DNA of 54,444 nt from Actinomycetales bacterium (GCA_015655415.1 JAATFB010000037.1:1-54444); one strand, 5' to 3'. Shown: positions 43,916-51,456, numbered from the stretch's first letter. Made by a program: numbers and translations. Notes: generated from the sequence alone by a model not told the origin.

Positions 43916-44296
43916 TCAGCCCGGGAGCTGGCGGAGACGCGCCTCGACGTGTCTGCGCAGTTCGCGAGGACGGAACGGCTTGACGATGTAGACGTCCGCG
44001 CCGGACTCCATGCTCGCGAGCTCATCGCGCTCCGCCCCGCTCGAGCTCAGCACCACGATGAGGGCGTCGGAGAGCGATCGGATGCGCCGTGTCGTCTCGA
44101 TGCCGCTCATGCCGGGCATCCGGATGTCGACCGTCACCACCAGGGGGGCGGAGGCGCGCACCGCCGCGATGCCGTCGAGGCCATTCGTCGCGGTGACCAC
44201 GTCGAGGCCCGCGCCCTCGAGCACGGCACGAATGAGAGACCGGATCCCCTCGTCGTCCTCGATGACGACCGCCGTCCGGTTCGCGGAGCGGCTCAC
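43916..44296 (-). CDS. Single-domain response regulator
   Basis: A 126-aa receiver domain without an output domain. Acidic residues Asp14 and Asp15 (VVIEDDEG), the phosphoacceptor Asp57 (VVTVDIRMPGMSG), Ser84 in VVLSSSG and Lys106 (VYIVKPFRPREL) are all present. It aligns without gaps to the receiver of the OmpR-type regulator at 45295, including identical Asp57 and Lys106 positions and the shared KPFRPREL, so the two are probable duplicates and this one lacks the DNA-binding half. The GTG start is the least certain part. It may compete for phosphate from the nearby histidine kinase or act through protein contacts. Confidence 0.85.
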   Translation of the reverse strand: MSRSANRTAVVIEDDEGIRSLIRAVLEGAGLDVVTATNGLDGIAAVRASAPLVVTVDIRMPGMSGIETTRRIRSLSDALIVVLSSSGAERDELASMESGADVYIVKPFRPRELRRHVEARLRQLPG

Positions 44297-44411
44297 CTTG
44301 CCTGAGGTCGGTTCAGCGGCCCGAGTCCTCGCGGCGCGCGAGCGTTCGCTCGTCCGAAGCCGCAGAGGTGCTCCGGCCTCGCTGGCACTCTGTACACGCG
44401 CTGGGATCCCT

Positions 44412-44443
44412 CTCGTCGGTCACGTCCCTCGTCGGTCATGTCC
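44412..44443. repeat. 16-bp tandem direct repeat
   Basis: CTCGTCGGTCACGTCC (44412-44427) is followed at once by CTCGTCGGTCATGTCC (44428-44443), with one mismatch. It lies upstream of the single-domain response regulator and behind the TetR gene; it may bind a regulator. Confidence 0.7.
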
Positions 44444-44457
44444 CCCCGCGACAATCT

Positions 44458-44469
44458 AGACGAACGTCT
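44458..44469. promoter_or_regulatory. AGACG-AA-CGTCT inverted repeat
   Basis: A 12-bp inverted repeat in the context TCTAGACGAACGTCTGG, resembling the TAGAC-n-GTCTA operators of many TetR regulators. It lies between the TetR gene and the response regulator it may control. The regulator that binds is unknown. Confidence 0.5.
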
Positions 44470-44545
44470 GGCTCCCCCCAAGCCCCCAAAGGGGAGGCGT
44501 GGGCCGGTCAGGCGGACGCCCGGTCCGCTCAGCGCTCTGCGGAGA

Positions 44546-45178
44546 TCAGTATGCTGCGGATGCCGCCCGCAGGCGTTCCACTCTGTGCTGCGCGTCCTCC
44601 ACGCCGAAGGCCGGAAGCACCAGGAGCCAGTAATGCTCCACGCGCGCGTCGATGTCCCGCGCCCGGCTCAGCCGGTGTGCGACCTGCTGCAGACCGGTGA
44701 ACGCCTCCACCAGCACCTCGGCGGCGGACTGCGCATCGAGACCCGGGGGCAGGGCGACGGGCGGCTCAGACTCCGTCAGCAGGGTGCCGACGATCCGCAT
44801 CCACCCCAGGAACGGGGTGGGAAGGTCGCCGTCGTGCAGGCCGGCGTCGTGCTGCAGCCGGATGCCGGCGCGCACCAGGACGTCGTCGCGGAACCGGCCG
44901 GCGACGATGAACGAGAGCATCACCGTCGCGTCGAGGCCCGAATGCCCGTCGTCTCGGAGCCGTTCGAGCACGACCTCCCACTGTCGGTACTGGGTCACGA
45001 CCACCTCGCGCGCCAGCGACGCCTTCGACGAGAAGTGATAGCTCATGGCGCCCTTGGTCCGGCCCAGCCGTGCGGCGATGCTCGAGAGGGAGGCGCCCGC
45101 GTAGCCGACCTCGTCGAACTCGGCGGCGGCGGCACACATGATCTCGTCCCGCCGTGTCGCGCCTCGCGCCTGTCTCAT
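44546..45178 (-). CDS. TetR regulator resembling ScbR/ArpA gamma-butyrolactone receptors
   Basis: A 210-aa one-domain-sensing repressor. The HTH covers residues about 9-52: FDEVGYAGASLSSIAARLGR followed by TKGAMSYHFSSKASLAREVV, where GAMSYHFSSK corresponds to GALYFHFxSK of butyrolactone receptors. The ligand domain follows the ScbR pattern: FRDDVLVRAGIRLQHDAGLH aligns with LRTNVVARAGVRLSMDQQAH, LVEAFTGLQQVAHRLSRARD aligns with VGTFAGIQVVSQTVSDYQDL, and ARVEHYWLLVLPAFGV aligns with the family's end. A pseudo-receptor binding something else remains possible. It is divergent from the OmpR-type regulator gene. TAGGCT lies 9 nt before the ATG inside an inverted repeat. The AfsA-type synthase gene 3.4 kb away supports the assignment. 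Confidence 0.8.
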   Translation of the reverse strand: MRQARGATRRDEIMCAAAAEFDEVGYAGASLSSIAARLGRTKGAMSYHFSSKASLAREVVVTQYRQWEVVLERLRDDGHSGLDATVMLSFIVAGRFRDDVLVRAGIRLQHDAGLHDGDLPTPFLGWMRIVGTLLTESEPPVALPPGLDAQSAAEVLVEAFTGLQQVAHRLSRARDIDARVEHYWLLVLPAFGVEDAQHRVERLRAASAAY

Positions 45179-45181
45179 GGT

Positions 45182-45210
45182 GACACCAGCCTAGGGCGCG
45201 CCTGGGTGTC
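45182..45210. promoter_or_regulatory. Inverted repeat over the TetR (receptor) promoter
   Basis: GACACCAG (45182-45189) and CTGGGTGTC (45202-45210) form an inverted repeat with one extra base. Its left arm overlaps the minus-strand -10 box TAGGCT (45193-45188) and its right arm adjoins the -35 position. The GACACC/GGTGTC half-site recurs upstream of the synthase gene. Confidence 0.6.
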
Positions 45211-45238
45211 GGGTCCGATGCGATGCCGCGCTGCGATG

Positions 45239-45253
45239 CTGTGCGATGCACAG
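45239..45253. promoter_or_regulatory. Palindrome CTGTGC-GAT-GCACAG
   Basis: A perfect 6-bp inverted repeat with a 3-bp centre in the TetR/response-regulator intergenic region, 28 bp before the TACGCT box of the response regulator. GCGATGC is repeated around it (45227-45250). Confidence 0.6.
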
Positions 45254-45294
45254 ACCGGTGCAGGCGTGGGCGCACGATTGCTACGCTTCGAGGC

Positions 45295-46086
45295 ATGGCA
45301 GCGGTGGAGGGCGACTGTGTCGTCGTCATCGAGGATGACGATCGCATCCGCGACCTGATCGGCACGGTGCTCGCCCAGTTGGGGCTTGAGGTCGTTGCCG
45401 TCTCGAACGGTGTGGACGGTGTCGCCGAGGTTGAGAGGCGGCATCCCGTCCTGGTGACGGTCGACGTCAACATGCCGGGCATCGACGGGTTCGAGACCGC
45501 CAAGCGCATCCGAGCGATCAGCAGCGCGTACGTCATCATGCTGACGGCGCGCGACGAGGAGATCGACGCGCTGCAGGGACTCGGCTCCGGTGCCGACGAT
45601 TACGTGCTCAAACCGTTCCGTCCTCGCGAGCTGCGTGCTCGGGCGGAGGCCATGCTGCGCCGTCCGCGCACTGTGGAGCAGGCGACGGCGAGCCATGTCT
45701 CCCCGGACGCCGAGACCGCCGGGGGTGGAAAGGGGCCGGGCGTATCGGGACGCCGGGCGGTACTGCGCCACAACGGCGTCGTCCTCGATCCCGACACCCA
45801 TATCGTCGAACGCGACGGCAGGGAGCTCGATCTCACCCGCAGCGAGTTCGAACTGCTCCAGGCGCTGCTGCAGTCGGGGCGCTCGGTGCGCACCAAGGAC
45901 GAGCTCGCACGACTGCTGCGTGGCGAGAGCTACGTCGCGAACCCATACGTCGGCGATGCCGACCGCCGCGGGGTCGAGGTGCACATCGGCAACCTGCGCA
46001 AGAAGCTCAGGGACAGTGCCGCGTCGCCCTATCTCATCGAGACCGTGCGGGGAGTGGGCTATCGCCTGGCGGCGCCTCGCGAGTGA
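45295..46086 (+). CDS. OmpR/PhoB-family response regulator
   Basis: A 263-aa transcription regulator. The receiver domain (1-120) has acidic residues in VVVIEDDDR, phosphoacceptor Asp57 (LVTVDVNMPGIDG), Thr in IMLTARD and Lys106 (YVLKPFRPREL). A 35-residue Gly/Ser-rich linker leads to a winged-helix domain (about 155-260): LDPDTHIVERDGRELDLTRS, EFELLQALLQ, GVEVHIGNLRKKLRD and the C-terminal IETVRGVGYRLA. ATG 45295 is preferred because TACGCT lies 7 nt upstream with no Shine-Dalgarno, so the mRNA should be leaderless. It is divergent from the ScbR-like receptor gene and followed by a histidine kinase, probably its partner. Confidence 0.92.
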   Translation: MAAVEGDCVVVIEDDDRIRDLIGTVLAQLGLEVVAVSNGVDGVAEVERRHPVLVTVDVNMPGIDGFETAKRIRAISSAYVIMLTARDEEIDALQGLGSGADDYVLKPFRPRELRARAEAMLRRPRTVEQATASHVSPDAETAGGGKGPGVSGRRAVLRHNGVVLDPDTHIVERDGRELDLTRSEFELLQALLQSGRSVRTKDELARLLRGESYVANPYVGDADRRGVEVHIGNLRKKLRDSAASPYLIETVRGVGYRLAAPRE

Positions 46087-46147
46087 CCCACGTTCGCGGG
46101 AGACACCGGCGGTTCCCCATTCGCTCATTGTGTGGATAACTTCCGGC

Positions 46148-46178
46148 CGGTGCGGATATTCTGGTGTTCTCCGCACCG
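46148..46178. promoter_or_regulatory. 9-bp inverted repeat in the regulator-kinase gap
   Basis: CGGTGCGGA (46148-46156) and TCCGCACCG (46170-46178) flank 13 bp starting TATTCT, which could be a -10 box. It may be a terminator of the regulator gene or an operator. The gap 46087-46480 also holds two copies of CATTCGGGTTG (46215-46225 and 46264-46274). Confidence 0.5.
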
Positions 46179-46253
46179 CAGTCGTGACGACGCGGTGTAC
46201 CGAGGGACCACACACATTCGGGTTGAGGTGAGTCTCGGGTTTGAGGAGAGAGA

Positions 46254-46285
46254 GGGGCGTCCCCATTCGGGTTGGGGGCGCCCCC
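46254..46285 (+). terminator. GC-rich hairpin ahead of the histidine kinase
   Basis: GGGGCGTCCCC and GGGGGCGCCCCC form an 11-bp stem with one G-U pair, enclosing ATTCGGGTT in the loop. There is no U run. Confidence 0.5.
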
Positions 46286-46480
46286 ATCATCGGTCTTGCA
46301 GTGCGGCATCGAAGCCTTGCGCCGCGGTGACGTGATCAGTCTGCGCGGCCGTCCGGCGGATTCGGCGCGGGGATTGCTCAAGACTCGATCAAGAGACTCG
46401 GCCGGCGCTCCTGCCGAGGGGTCCGGCCCTCGCAGCGGAGGCCGACATCCTCTAGCGTGGCGGTGGGAGAGGAGCACGCG

Positions 46481-48478
46481 ATGCCAGGGCCATCTCAGGG
46501 CGCCGATCCGCTCGCCGTGGTGGTCTTCGCCGCGAACGGGTCGTGCGCGAGCGCGGCGGAGTCGGCGTTGGCCGTCGCCGGCGTGGGCCCGGACGTCGCC
46601 ACTGTCGAGACGGTCGTCGCCGGGGACACACGTCGCCCCGTGCTGGCGGTGGTCGAGTCGACCGACCTGCTCGACACCGAGCTGCTGGTGTCCTCCGTCG
46701 ATCGTGACTTCGTCCTGCTTGACGACGTCGTCGAGGAGCTGGCCGTGCGTGTCAGGCTTCTGAGCGAGCGCGCGTCCCGACGGCGAGCACGGGCCGAGGA
46801 TGCCGAGCGGTTGCGGAGGCAGACGGCCGAGCTCGCGTTCGCGGTGCACGCCGCCGAGACGCTCGAGGATGTCGCGGCGACCGCCACGGAGGGCGTGCGT
46901 GGCCTCCTCGGCGCCCACGCCGCGGCCGTCGTCATCCCGGCGGATCCGGTGCGCGATGGCTCGACCCCGCTGGTCTGGACGTCGCAGGGCGGCGCGGCCC
47001 CCGAACTGGTCGAGACGGCGGAGACCTTGGTCCGGCCGATCACGCGACCCGTCGGGCGACCCCCCACGCCGATGGAGCTTCGGAAGGCGAATCCCGCCGT
47101 CGACCTCGTCAGCGACGGCGACCGTGACGCCCTCCGCGCGCTGTTCGGCGATGACCGTCTGAAGGGCATCGCCGCTCCGATCGCGTTCGAGGACGGGGCG
47201 CAGGGCGTGCTGCTCATCGCCGACATGACCTCTCCGGTGCGACGAACGGAGTACGAGCGCGGGCTGAGCTCGTTCGTCGGCATCCAGGTCGGGCGCGCCG
47301 TCTCTGAGCTCTGGTTGCGCGACAGGCAGAGGGAATCCGAGGACCGGCTTCAGGCGACCTCAGCAGAGTTGAGGCGCCTGGTCGACGAGATGGACGACCT
47401 CGGGGTCGTGGTCCGCTCGATCGCGGATGCGGTGAACGTCGGCGTCATCTTCTACGACACCGACAACCAGCCGAAGCTGCACAACCGCATGGTCGAGCGG
47501 CTGCTCGGCCTGGCCGGCTTCGATCCGGCCACCGGGCTCAGCACCCACGTCTACGGCTCGGATCGACGCACACGGGTCAAGGAGGGCAAGAACATCGTCT
47601 CCGAAACCCTAGAGGGCGACCAGCGCGGCCTCATCTACTGGATGGGCGACCCGAGCGGAGAGCAACGCGCGGTGGTCACCGAGGCGCACGTCATCAGCAA
47701 GCCGACCGGAGAACGGCTCGGCTCGGCCGTCGTAACCTATGACGTCACGGACCTGGCGAACGCCATCGAGATCCGAGAGGAATACCTCGCGACCGTCTCG
47801 CACGAGCTGCGGACCCCGCTGACGTCGATCGTCGGCTACCTCGATCTCATCGACGACGGGCACGACATCGACGCGCTGGGATTCGGCAAGGAGTTCCGGA
47901 CCATCCAGCGCAGCGCCGAGCAGATGCTCACGCTGATCCGCGACCTGCTGAGCACGAGCACCCGCGAGCTGTCGCTGCGCATCGAGCCGGTCGACCTGTC
48001 CGCACTGCTCGTGCAGTCCGTCTCGACGTTCCGGCCCGCCCTCGAGGCGGCTCACCAGACGATGCGACTCGAGATGCCCAAGGCCACCGTGCTCGCGCAC
48101 GTCGACTCCGGGCGCGTCAGGCAGGTCGTCGACAACCTCATCTCGAACGCGACGAAGTACTCGCCCGAAGGCGGAGTGATCACGGTCGGGCTCGCGCGTG
48201 AGGACGAGACCGTGGTGATCACCGTGGCCGACAACGGGCGCGGGATCAGCAGGGCTGACCAGGCGCGGCTCTTCGACCGGTTCTTCAGGGCGAGGGACGC
48301 CCGTGACGCGGCGATCCAGGGGGTCGGGATCGGGCTCACGATAGTGCAGACCATCGTGGCCGCCCACGGCGGCAGCATCGCGGTCGCCAGCGAGCCCGGA
48401 AACGGCTCCACCTTCACCGTCAGGCTCCCGGTCCGCGCCGAGTCGACGCCGCTCTCGACCTTTCCGCTGCGCCCATGA
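46481..48478 (+). CDS. Soluble sensor histidine kinase with GAF and PAS-like domains
   Basis: A 665-aa kinase without predicted membrane helices, so it senses an internal signal. Residues 1-95 resemble a degenerate receiver-like or nucleotide-fold domain, and a coiled segment (about 95-125) leads to a GAF domain (about 125-285; LAFAVHAAETLEDVAATATE; GIQVGRAVSEL). A further coil and PAS-like domain (about 310-425; FYDTDNQPKLHNRMVERLL) follow. HisKA has the phospho-His in YLATVSHELRTPLTSIVGYL near 440, and HATPase has NLISNATKYSPEGG, DNGRGISRAD and GVGIGLTIV. ATG 46481 is preferred for GAGAGGAG six bases upstream; GTG 46457 lacks such a site. The most likely partner is the OmpR-type regulator 394 bp upstream. 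Confidence 0.88.
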   Translation: MPGPSQGADPLAVVVFAANGSCASAAESALAVAGVGPDVATVETVVAGDTRRPVLAVVESTDLLDTELLVSSVDRDFVLLDDVVEELAVRVRLLSERASRRRARAEDAERLRRQTAELAFAVHAAETLEDVAATATEGVRGLLGAHAAAVVIPADPVRDGSTPLVWTSQGGAAPELVETAETLVRPITRPVGRPPTPMELRKANPAVDLVSDGDRDALRALFGDDRLKGIAAPIAFEDGAQGVLLIADMTSPVRRTEYERGLSSFVGIQVGRAVSELWLRDRQRESEDRLQATSAELRRLVDEMDDLGVVVRSIADAVNVGVIFYDTDNQPKLHNRMVERLLGLAGFDPATGLSTHVYGSDRRTRVKEGKNIVSETLEGDQRGLIYWMGDPSGEQRAVVTEAHVISKPTGERLGSAVVTYDVTDLANAIEIREEYLATVSHELRTPLTSIVGYLDLIDDGHDIDALGFGKEFRTIQRSAEQMLTLIRDLLSTSTRELSLRIEPVDLSALLVQSVSTFRPALEAAHQTMRLEMPKATVLAHVDSGRVRQVVDNLISNATKYSPEGGVITVGLAREDETVVITVADNGRGISRADQARLFDRFFRARDARDAAIQGVGIGLTIVQTIVAAHGGSIAVASEPGNGSTFTVRLPVRAESTPLSTFPLRP

Positions 48479-48534
48479 GAACCGCCGCCGTCGCCATGCG
48501 GAGCAATTGACCACCGCATGGGGGTGTGTCGAAC

Positions 48535-48552
48535 GGACACCGTGCGGTGTCC
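48535..48552. promoter_or_regulatory. Inverted repeat at the AfsA-type gene promoter
   Basis: GGACACC-GTGC-GGTGTCC, a perfect 7-bp inverted repeat. It covers the -35 position for the TAGTGT box at 48561-48566. Its half-site matches the repeat over the ScbR-like gene's promoter, so both may bind that receptor. It lies 57 nt after the kinase stop and could alternatively be a weak terminator. Confidence 0.6.
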
Positions 48553-48662
48553 CGCGCCGATAGTGTGGAAATGCCTCGCCCGACCGTACCCCATGCGGCC
48601 GACCGGTGGCCCGACCACAGGGTTCGGCGCACCGCCCCGGATGCGAGCGGATCAAGCCGAAG

Positions 48663-49487
48663 GTGCGTCAGTTGGCTCTCATCGACAGTAGCGCCGCCCA
48701 TCGCTCCACACGTTCCGAGACGCTCGTCTGGGCGATCGAGCGGTCGACCGAGCGCGTCTGGTACGCCGATGTCGAGATACCGCGCAGCCACTGGCTCTGC
48801 CACCCCGTTCCGGACATCGTGCCGGTCACCCTCCTGGCGGAGGCGTTCCGTCAGGCGGGGCTGGCGATCTGCGTTGCGGGACTCGGAATGGGCCAGTCGA
48901 CGCACTTCGTCGTCTCGACGATGACGGTGCGGGTCGAGGCGGAGGCCGTCCGCTTCCCGCGTTTCGGAGCACTCGAGGGAAGGCTCGAGGTCACGTTCGC
49001 CGACATCGGCTATCGCAAGGGCGTCCCCCATGTGCTCGATGTCGACTACGTTTTGCCCGGCCTCGCCTCAGGACACGTGGATGCCCGCATCCTCGCCGAC
49101 GGCGACTACCGCATGCTCCGGCGCAACGCCCGACCACTCGACGACGAGGTCCGGGGATCGGTCACCGAGCTCATCCACGTGCTGCGCCGCGAGGGCGATC
49201 ATCTCAAGGCGCGACTCGGCGTGAACGAGTCGGACCCGTTCTTCTTCGACCACCCGGTCGACCACCTGCCGGGAATGCTGCTCCTGCACGCGGCGGCGCG
49301 GGTCCACGAGGACGAGTTCGGCCTGCCGCCTCGCTTTCTGACGATCGGGTTCCCCGCATTCGGCGAGTTCCGTCTCCAGACGGACATCGAGGTGGATTTC
49401 ACGCCGAGCGGCACGCAGTCGCTCTTCATGCAGAACGGAAGGATGATCGCCACGGCCGCCACGGACACTCGGCGAACCGGTGCGTAG
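48663..49487 (+). CDS. AfsA-type gamma-butyrolactone biosynthesis protein
   Basis: A 274-aa two-hotdog-domain protein of the AfsA/ScbA family, which joins a beta-ketoacyl chain from ACP to dihydroxyacetone phosphate as the first step to A-factor-type hormones. The second hotdog has the hallmark FFFDHPVDHLPGMLLLHAA near residue 197, and the first has DIVPVTLLAEAFRQAGLAIC near 51, the degenerate counterpart. The C-terminal FPAFGEFRLQTDIEVDFTPS also fits. The start is uncertain: GTG 48663 fits the usual family length, while GTG 48606 in the same frame would add 19 residues. TAGTGT at 48561 is a plausible -10 box. No BprA-type reductase gene is present in the window, so the rest of the pathway would be elsewhere. 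Confidence 0.85.
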   Translation: MRQLALIDSSAAHRSTRSETLVWAIERSTERVWYADVEIPRSHWLCHPVPDIVPVTLLAEAFRQAGLAICVAGLGMGQSTHFVVSTMTVRVEAEAVRFPRFGALEGRLEVTFADIGYRKGVPHVLDVDYVLPGLASGHVDARILADGDYRMLRRNARPLDDEVRGSVTELIHVLRREGDHLKARLGVNESDPFFFDHPVDHLPGMLLLHAAARVHEDEFGLPPRFLTIGFPAFGEFRLQTDIEVDFTPSGTQSLFMQNGRMIATAATDTRRTGA

Positions 49488-49627
49488 GGAAGTGCCGGCC
49501 ATCGGCGGGAATGCCGGGCATCGGCGCCGCTGTGCCAGGCCCGTCCAGATCCTCGCGTGACAGCGAGCGACGGGCCCGGCACCGGACCACGACCTCGGGA
49601 CGAAAGTCCGTCGGGCGAGACGGTTCC

Positions 49628-49637
49628 ATTCGGGTTG
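49628..49637. repeat. Third copy of CATTCGGGTTG (49627-49637)
   Basis: The 11-mer CATTCGGGTTG also occurs at 46215 and 46264. Here it lies in the loop of an imperfect GGTTCCA/TGGAA hairpin between the AfsA-type gene and the serine hydrolase. The gap 49488-49854 also holds a CCGCGG-AAA-CCGCGG hairpin (49668-49682) and two near-identical copies of TGCCGGnCATCGGCG; no gene is seen there. Confidence 0.6.
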
Positions 49638-49854
49638 GAATACCGTCCATAGCGGGTTGAGGGCTCCGCGGAAACCGCGGCAGCCACCATGATGTCAGTG
49701 CTGTCGGCACCGCGAGCGCGGCAAAGCCTCAAGATCTGCTCAATTCGCGTTCGGCGCCGGAGGCCAGGGTGCGATGAGGGCCTCCGGACGGCCGGGCGTG
49801 CACCGTCCAGGCCGCCGTGAGAGGCTCGAACCGCACAACGACGAGAGGATGCCC

Positions 49855-51456
49855 GTGTCTGTGAGCCCGACCCGATCCGCCGATTCCGCCGACGAGGGCC
49901 CGAAGGCGCAGAACATCTGGCGCACCAGCACCGCGGAGGCGGAGGGCGTCGATCCGGCGGGCATCCGCGACCTCGTCGATGAGCTCGATGCGGATGCCGC
50001 CCACGACCCCCACGCGCTGATCGTCCTCCGGCATGGCGCGATGATCGCCTCGGCCGCATGGGCGCCGTACGTGATCGACCGACCGCAGCTCGTCTACTCG
50101 CTGAGCAAGAGCTTCACCAGCACCGCCGCCGGCTTCGCCGCGGCAGAGGGACTGCTGGACCTGGACGCGCCCGCGGCCGACTACTTCCCGGAGTACGCGG
50201 ACAGCGTCGCGCCGGCGAGCCGAGGCATCCTGGTGCGACACCTCGCCTCCATGGCGACCGGACACCTGAACGACATGATCGTCGCCTTCGGGGCGGACCG
50301 TGCGCACCCGATCCGCGCCTTCCTGGCGACCCCGCCCGAACGGGAGCCCGGCAGCGTCTTCACCTACAACCAGCTGGCGACGTACACGCTCGGCGCCATC
50401 GTCCAGCGGCAGTCGGGCACCGTGCTCACCGAGTACCTGAGGCCGAGGCTCCTGGAGCCCCTGGGCATCGGACCGCTCGGCTGGCAGCAGCAGCCTGCCG
50501 GCGTCGACCTGGGCTTCTCGGGGCTCTTCGCCTCGCCTGAGGCGGTCGCCAAGCTCGGCCAGCTATATCTCGGCGGCGGACGGTGGGGAGCCCGACGGCT
50601 GCTGCCGGAATGGTGGGTGCGCGAGGCGACCGGACAGCAGGTGGCGAACGCGGTTGCCGGCGATCCCGCGGCGGCCGACTCGGACTGGCAGCAGGGCTAC
50701 GGGTTCCAGTTCTGGGTCTCGCGGCACGGCTTCCGCGGTGACGGCGCGTTCGGCCAGTTCTGTCTCGTGCTTCCCGAGCACGACGCGGTCGTCGCGATCA
50801 CCTCGCAGACCGTCGACACGCAGGATCTCCTGGATCGCGTCTGGAGACACCTGCTCCCGGCGTTCCGCGACGTGCCACTGCGTCCGCAGCCCGGCGGCGG
50901 CGAGTCCCTGCACCGCATCGAGCGCAGCATCCCGTTCCCGGGCGGCCTCCATGCCCTCGGCGAGCTCGGGACGAACGGGGAGGGCGACTACCTCCGGGCG
51001 GACGATGCGGAGTCGCGCGAGGCGTACACCGCCCTCACCCGTGTCACCCTGCACCGCACCGCGGACGGGTGGCACGTGACGCTGCACGAGGACTCGGGTG
51101 CCGACGCGGACGGCGCGGTCACGGAGCCCTGGGCGGCCGCCATCACGCCGGTGCGCAGCGCGGCGACCCCGACTGGCACGGTGACGGGCCGGATCGGCGA
51201 GACGGAATGGGCGGTGACGGAGGGCGACGAGGCCGGCGGCCTCGAGGTGCCGGTCGCCGTCCGAGGCGGCACGATCGGATCCGGCGCCGCGCGGGTCGAC
51301 ATCGCCTTCGTGGACACACCGCATCGGCTGACGCTCTGGTTCGACGCGGCGGCGCGCACCGTGACACCGCGCTGGACCACCCAGGCGCTGGGCTTCGCCG
51401 GCGCCTATCAGCTGAGGGCGGTGCGACCAGGCGAGACCTTCGTGGTGGAACGCTGA
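49855..51456 (+). CDS. Serine hydrolase, beta-lactamase class C / esterase fold
   Basis: A 533-aa probable cytoplasmic or non-classically located serine hydrolase. The SxxK motif is LVYSLSKSFTSTAAG near residue 83 and the YxN-type motif is FTYNQLATYTLG near 172. The KTG-like motif is altered: HGFRGDGAFGQFCLV near 293, as in class C esterases. The C-terminal 150 residues form a lipocalin-like beta-rich domain seen in related esterases. No signal peptide is evident. The start is uncertain: GAGAGG is well placed for GTG 49855, while ATG 49849 adds two residues but abuts that site. Its position beside the AfsA-type gene is suggestive only. Confidence 0.82.
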   Translation: MSVSPTRSADSADEGPKAQNIWRTSTAEAEGVDPAGIRDLVDELDADAAHDPHALIVLRHGAMIASAAWAPYVIDRPQLVYSLSKSFTSTAAGFAAAEGLLDLDAPAADYFPEYADSVAPASRGILVRHLASMATGHLNDMIVAFGADRAHPIRAFLATPPEREPGSVFTYNQLATYTLGAIVQRQSGTVLTEYLRPRLLEPLGIGPLGWQQQPAGVDLGFSGLFASPEAVAKLGQLYLGGGRWGARRLLPEWWVREATGQQVANAVAGDPAAADSDWQQGYGFQFWVSRHGFRGDGAFGQFCLVLPEHDAVVAITSQTVDTQDLLDRVWRHLLPAFRDVPLRPQPGGGESLHRIERSIPFPGGLHALGELGTNGEGDYLRADDAESREAYTALTRVTLHRTADGWHVTLHEDSGADADGAVTEPWAAAITPVRSAATPTGTVTGRIGETEWAVTEGDEAGGLEVPVAVRGGTIGSGAARVDIAFVDTPHRLTLWFDAAARTVTPRWTTQALGFAGAYQLRAVRPGETFVVER

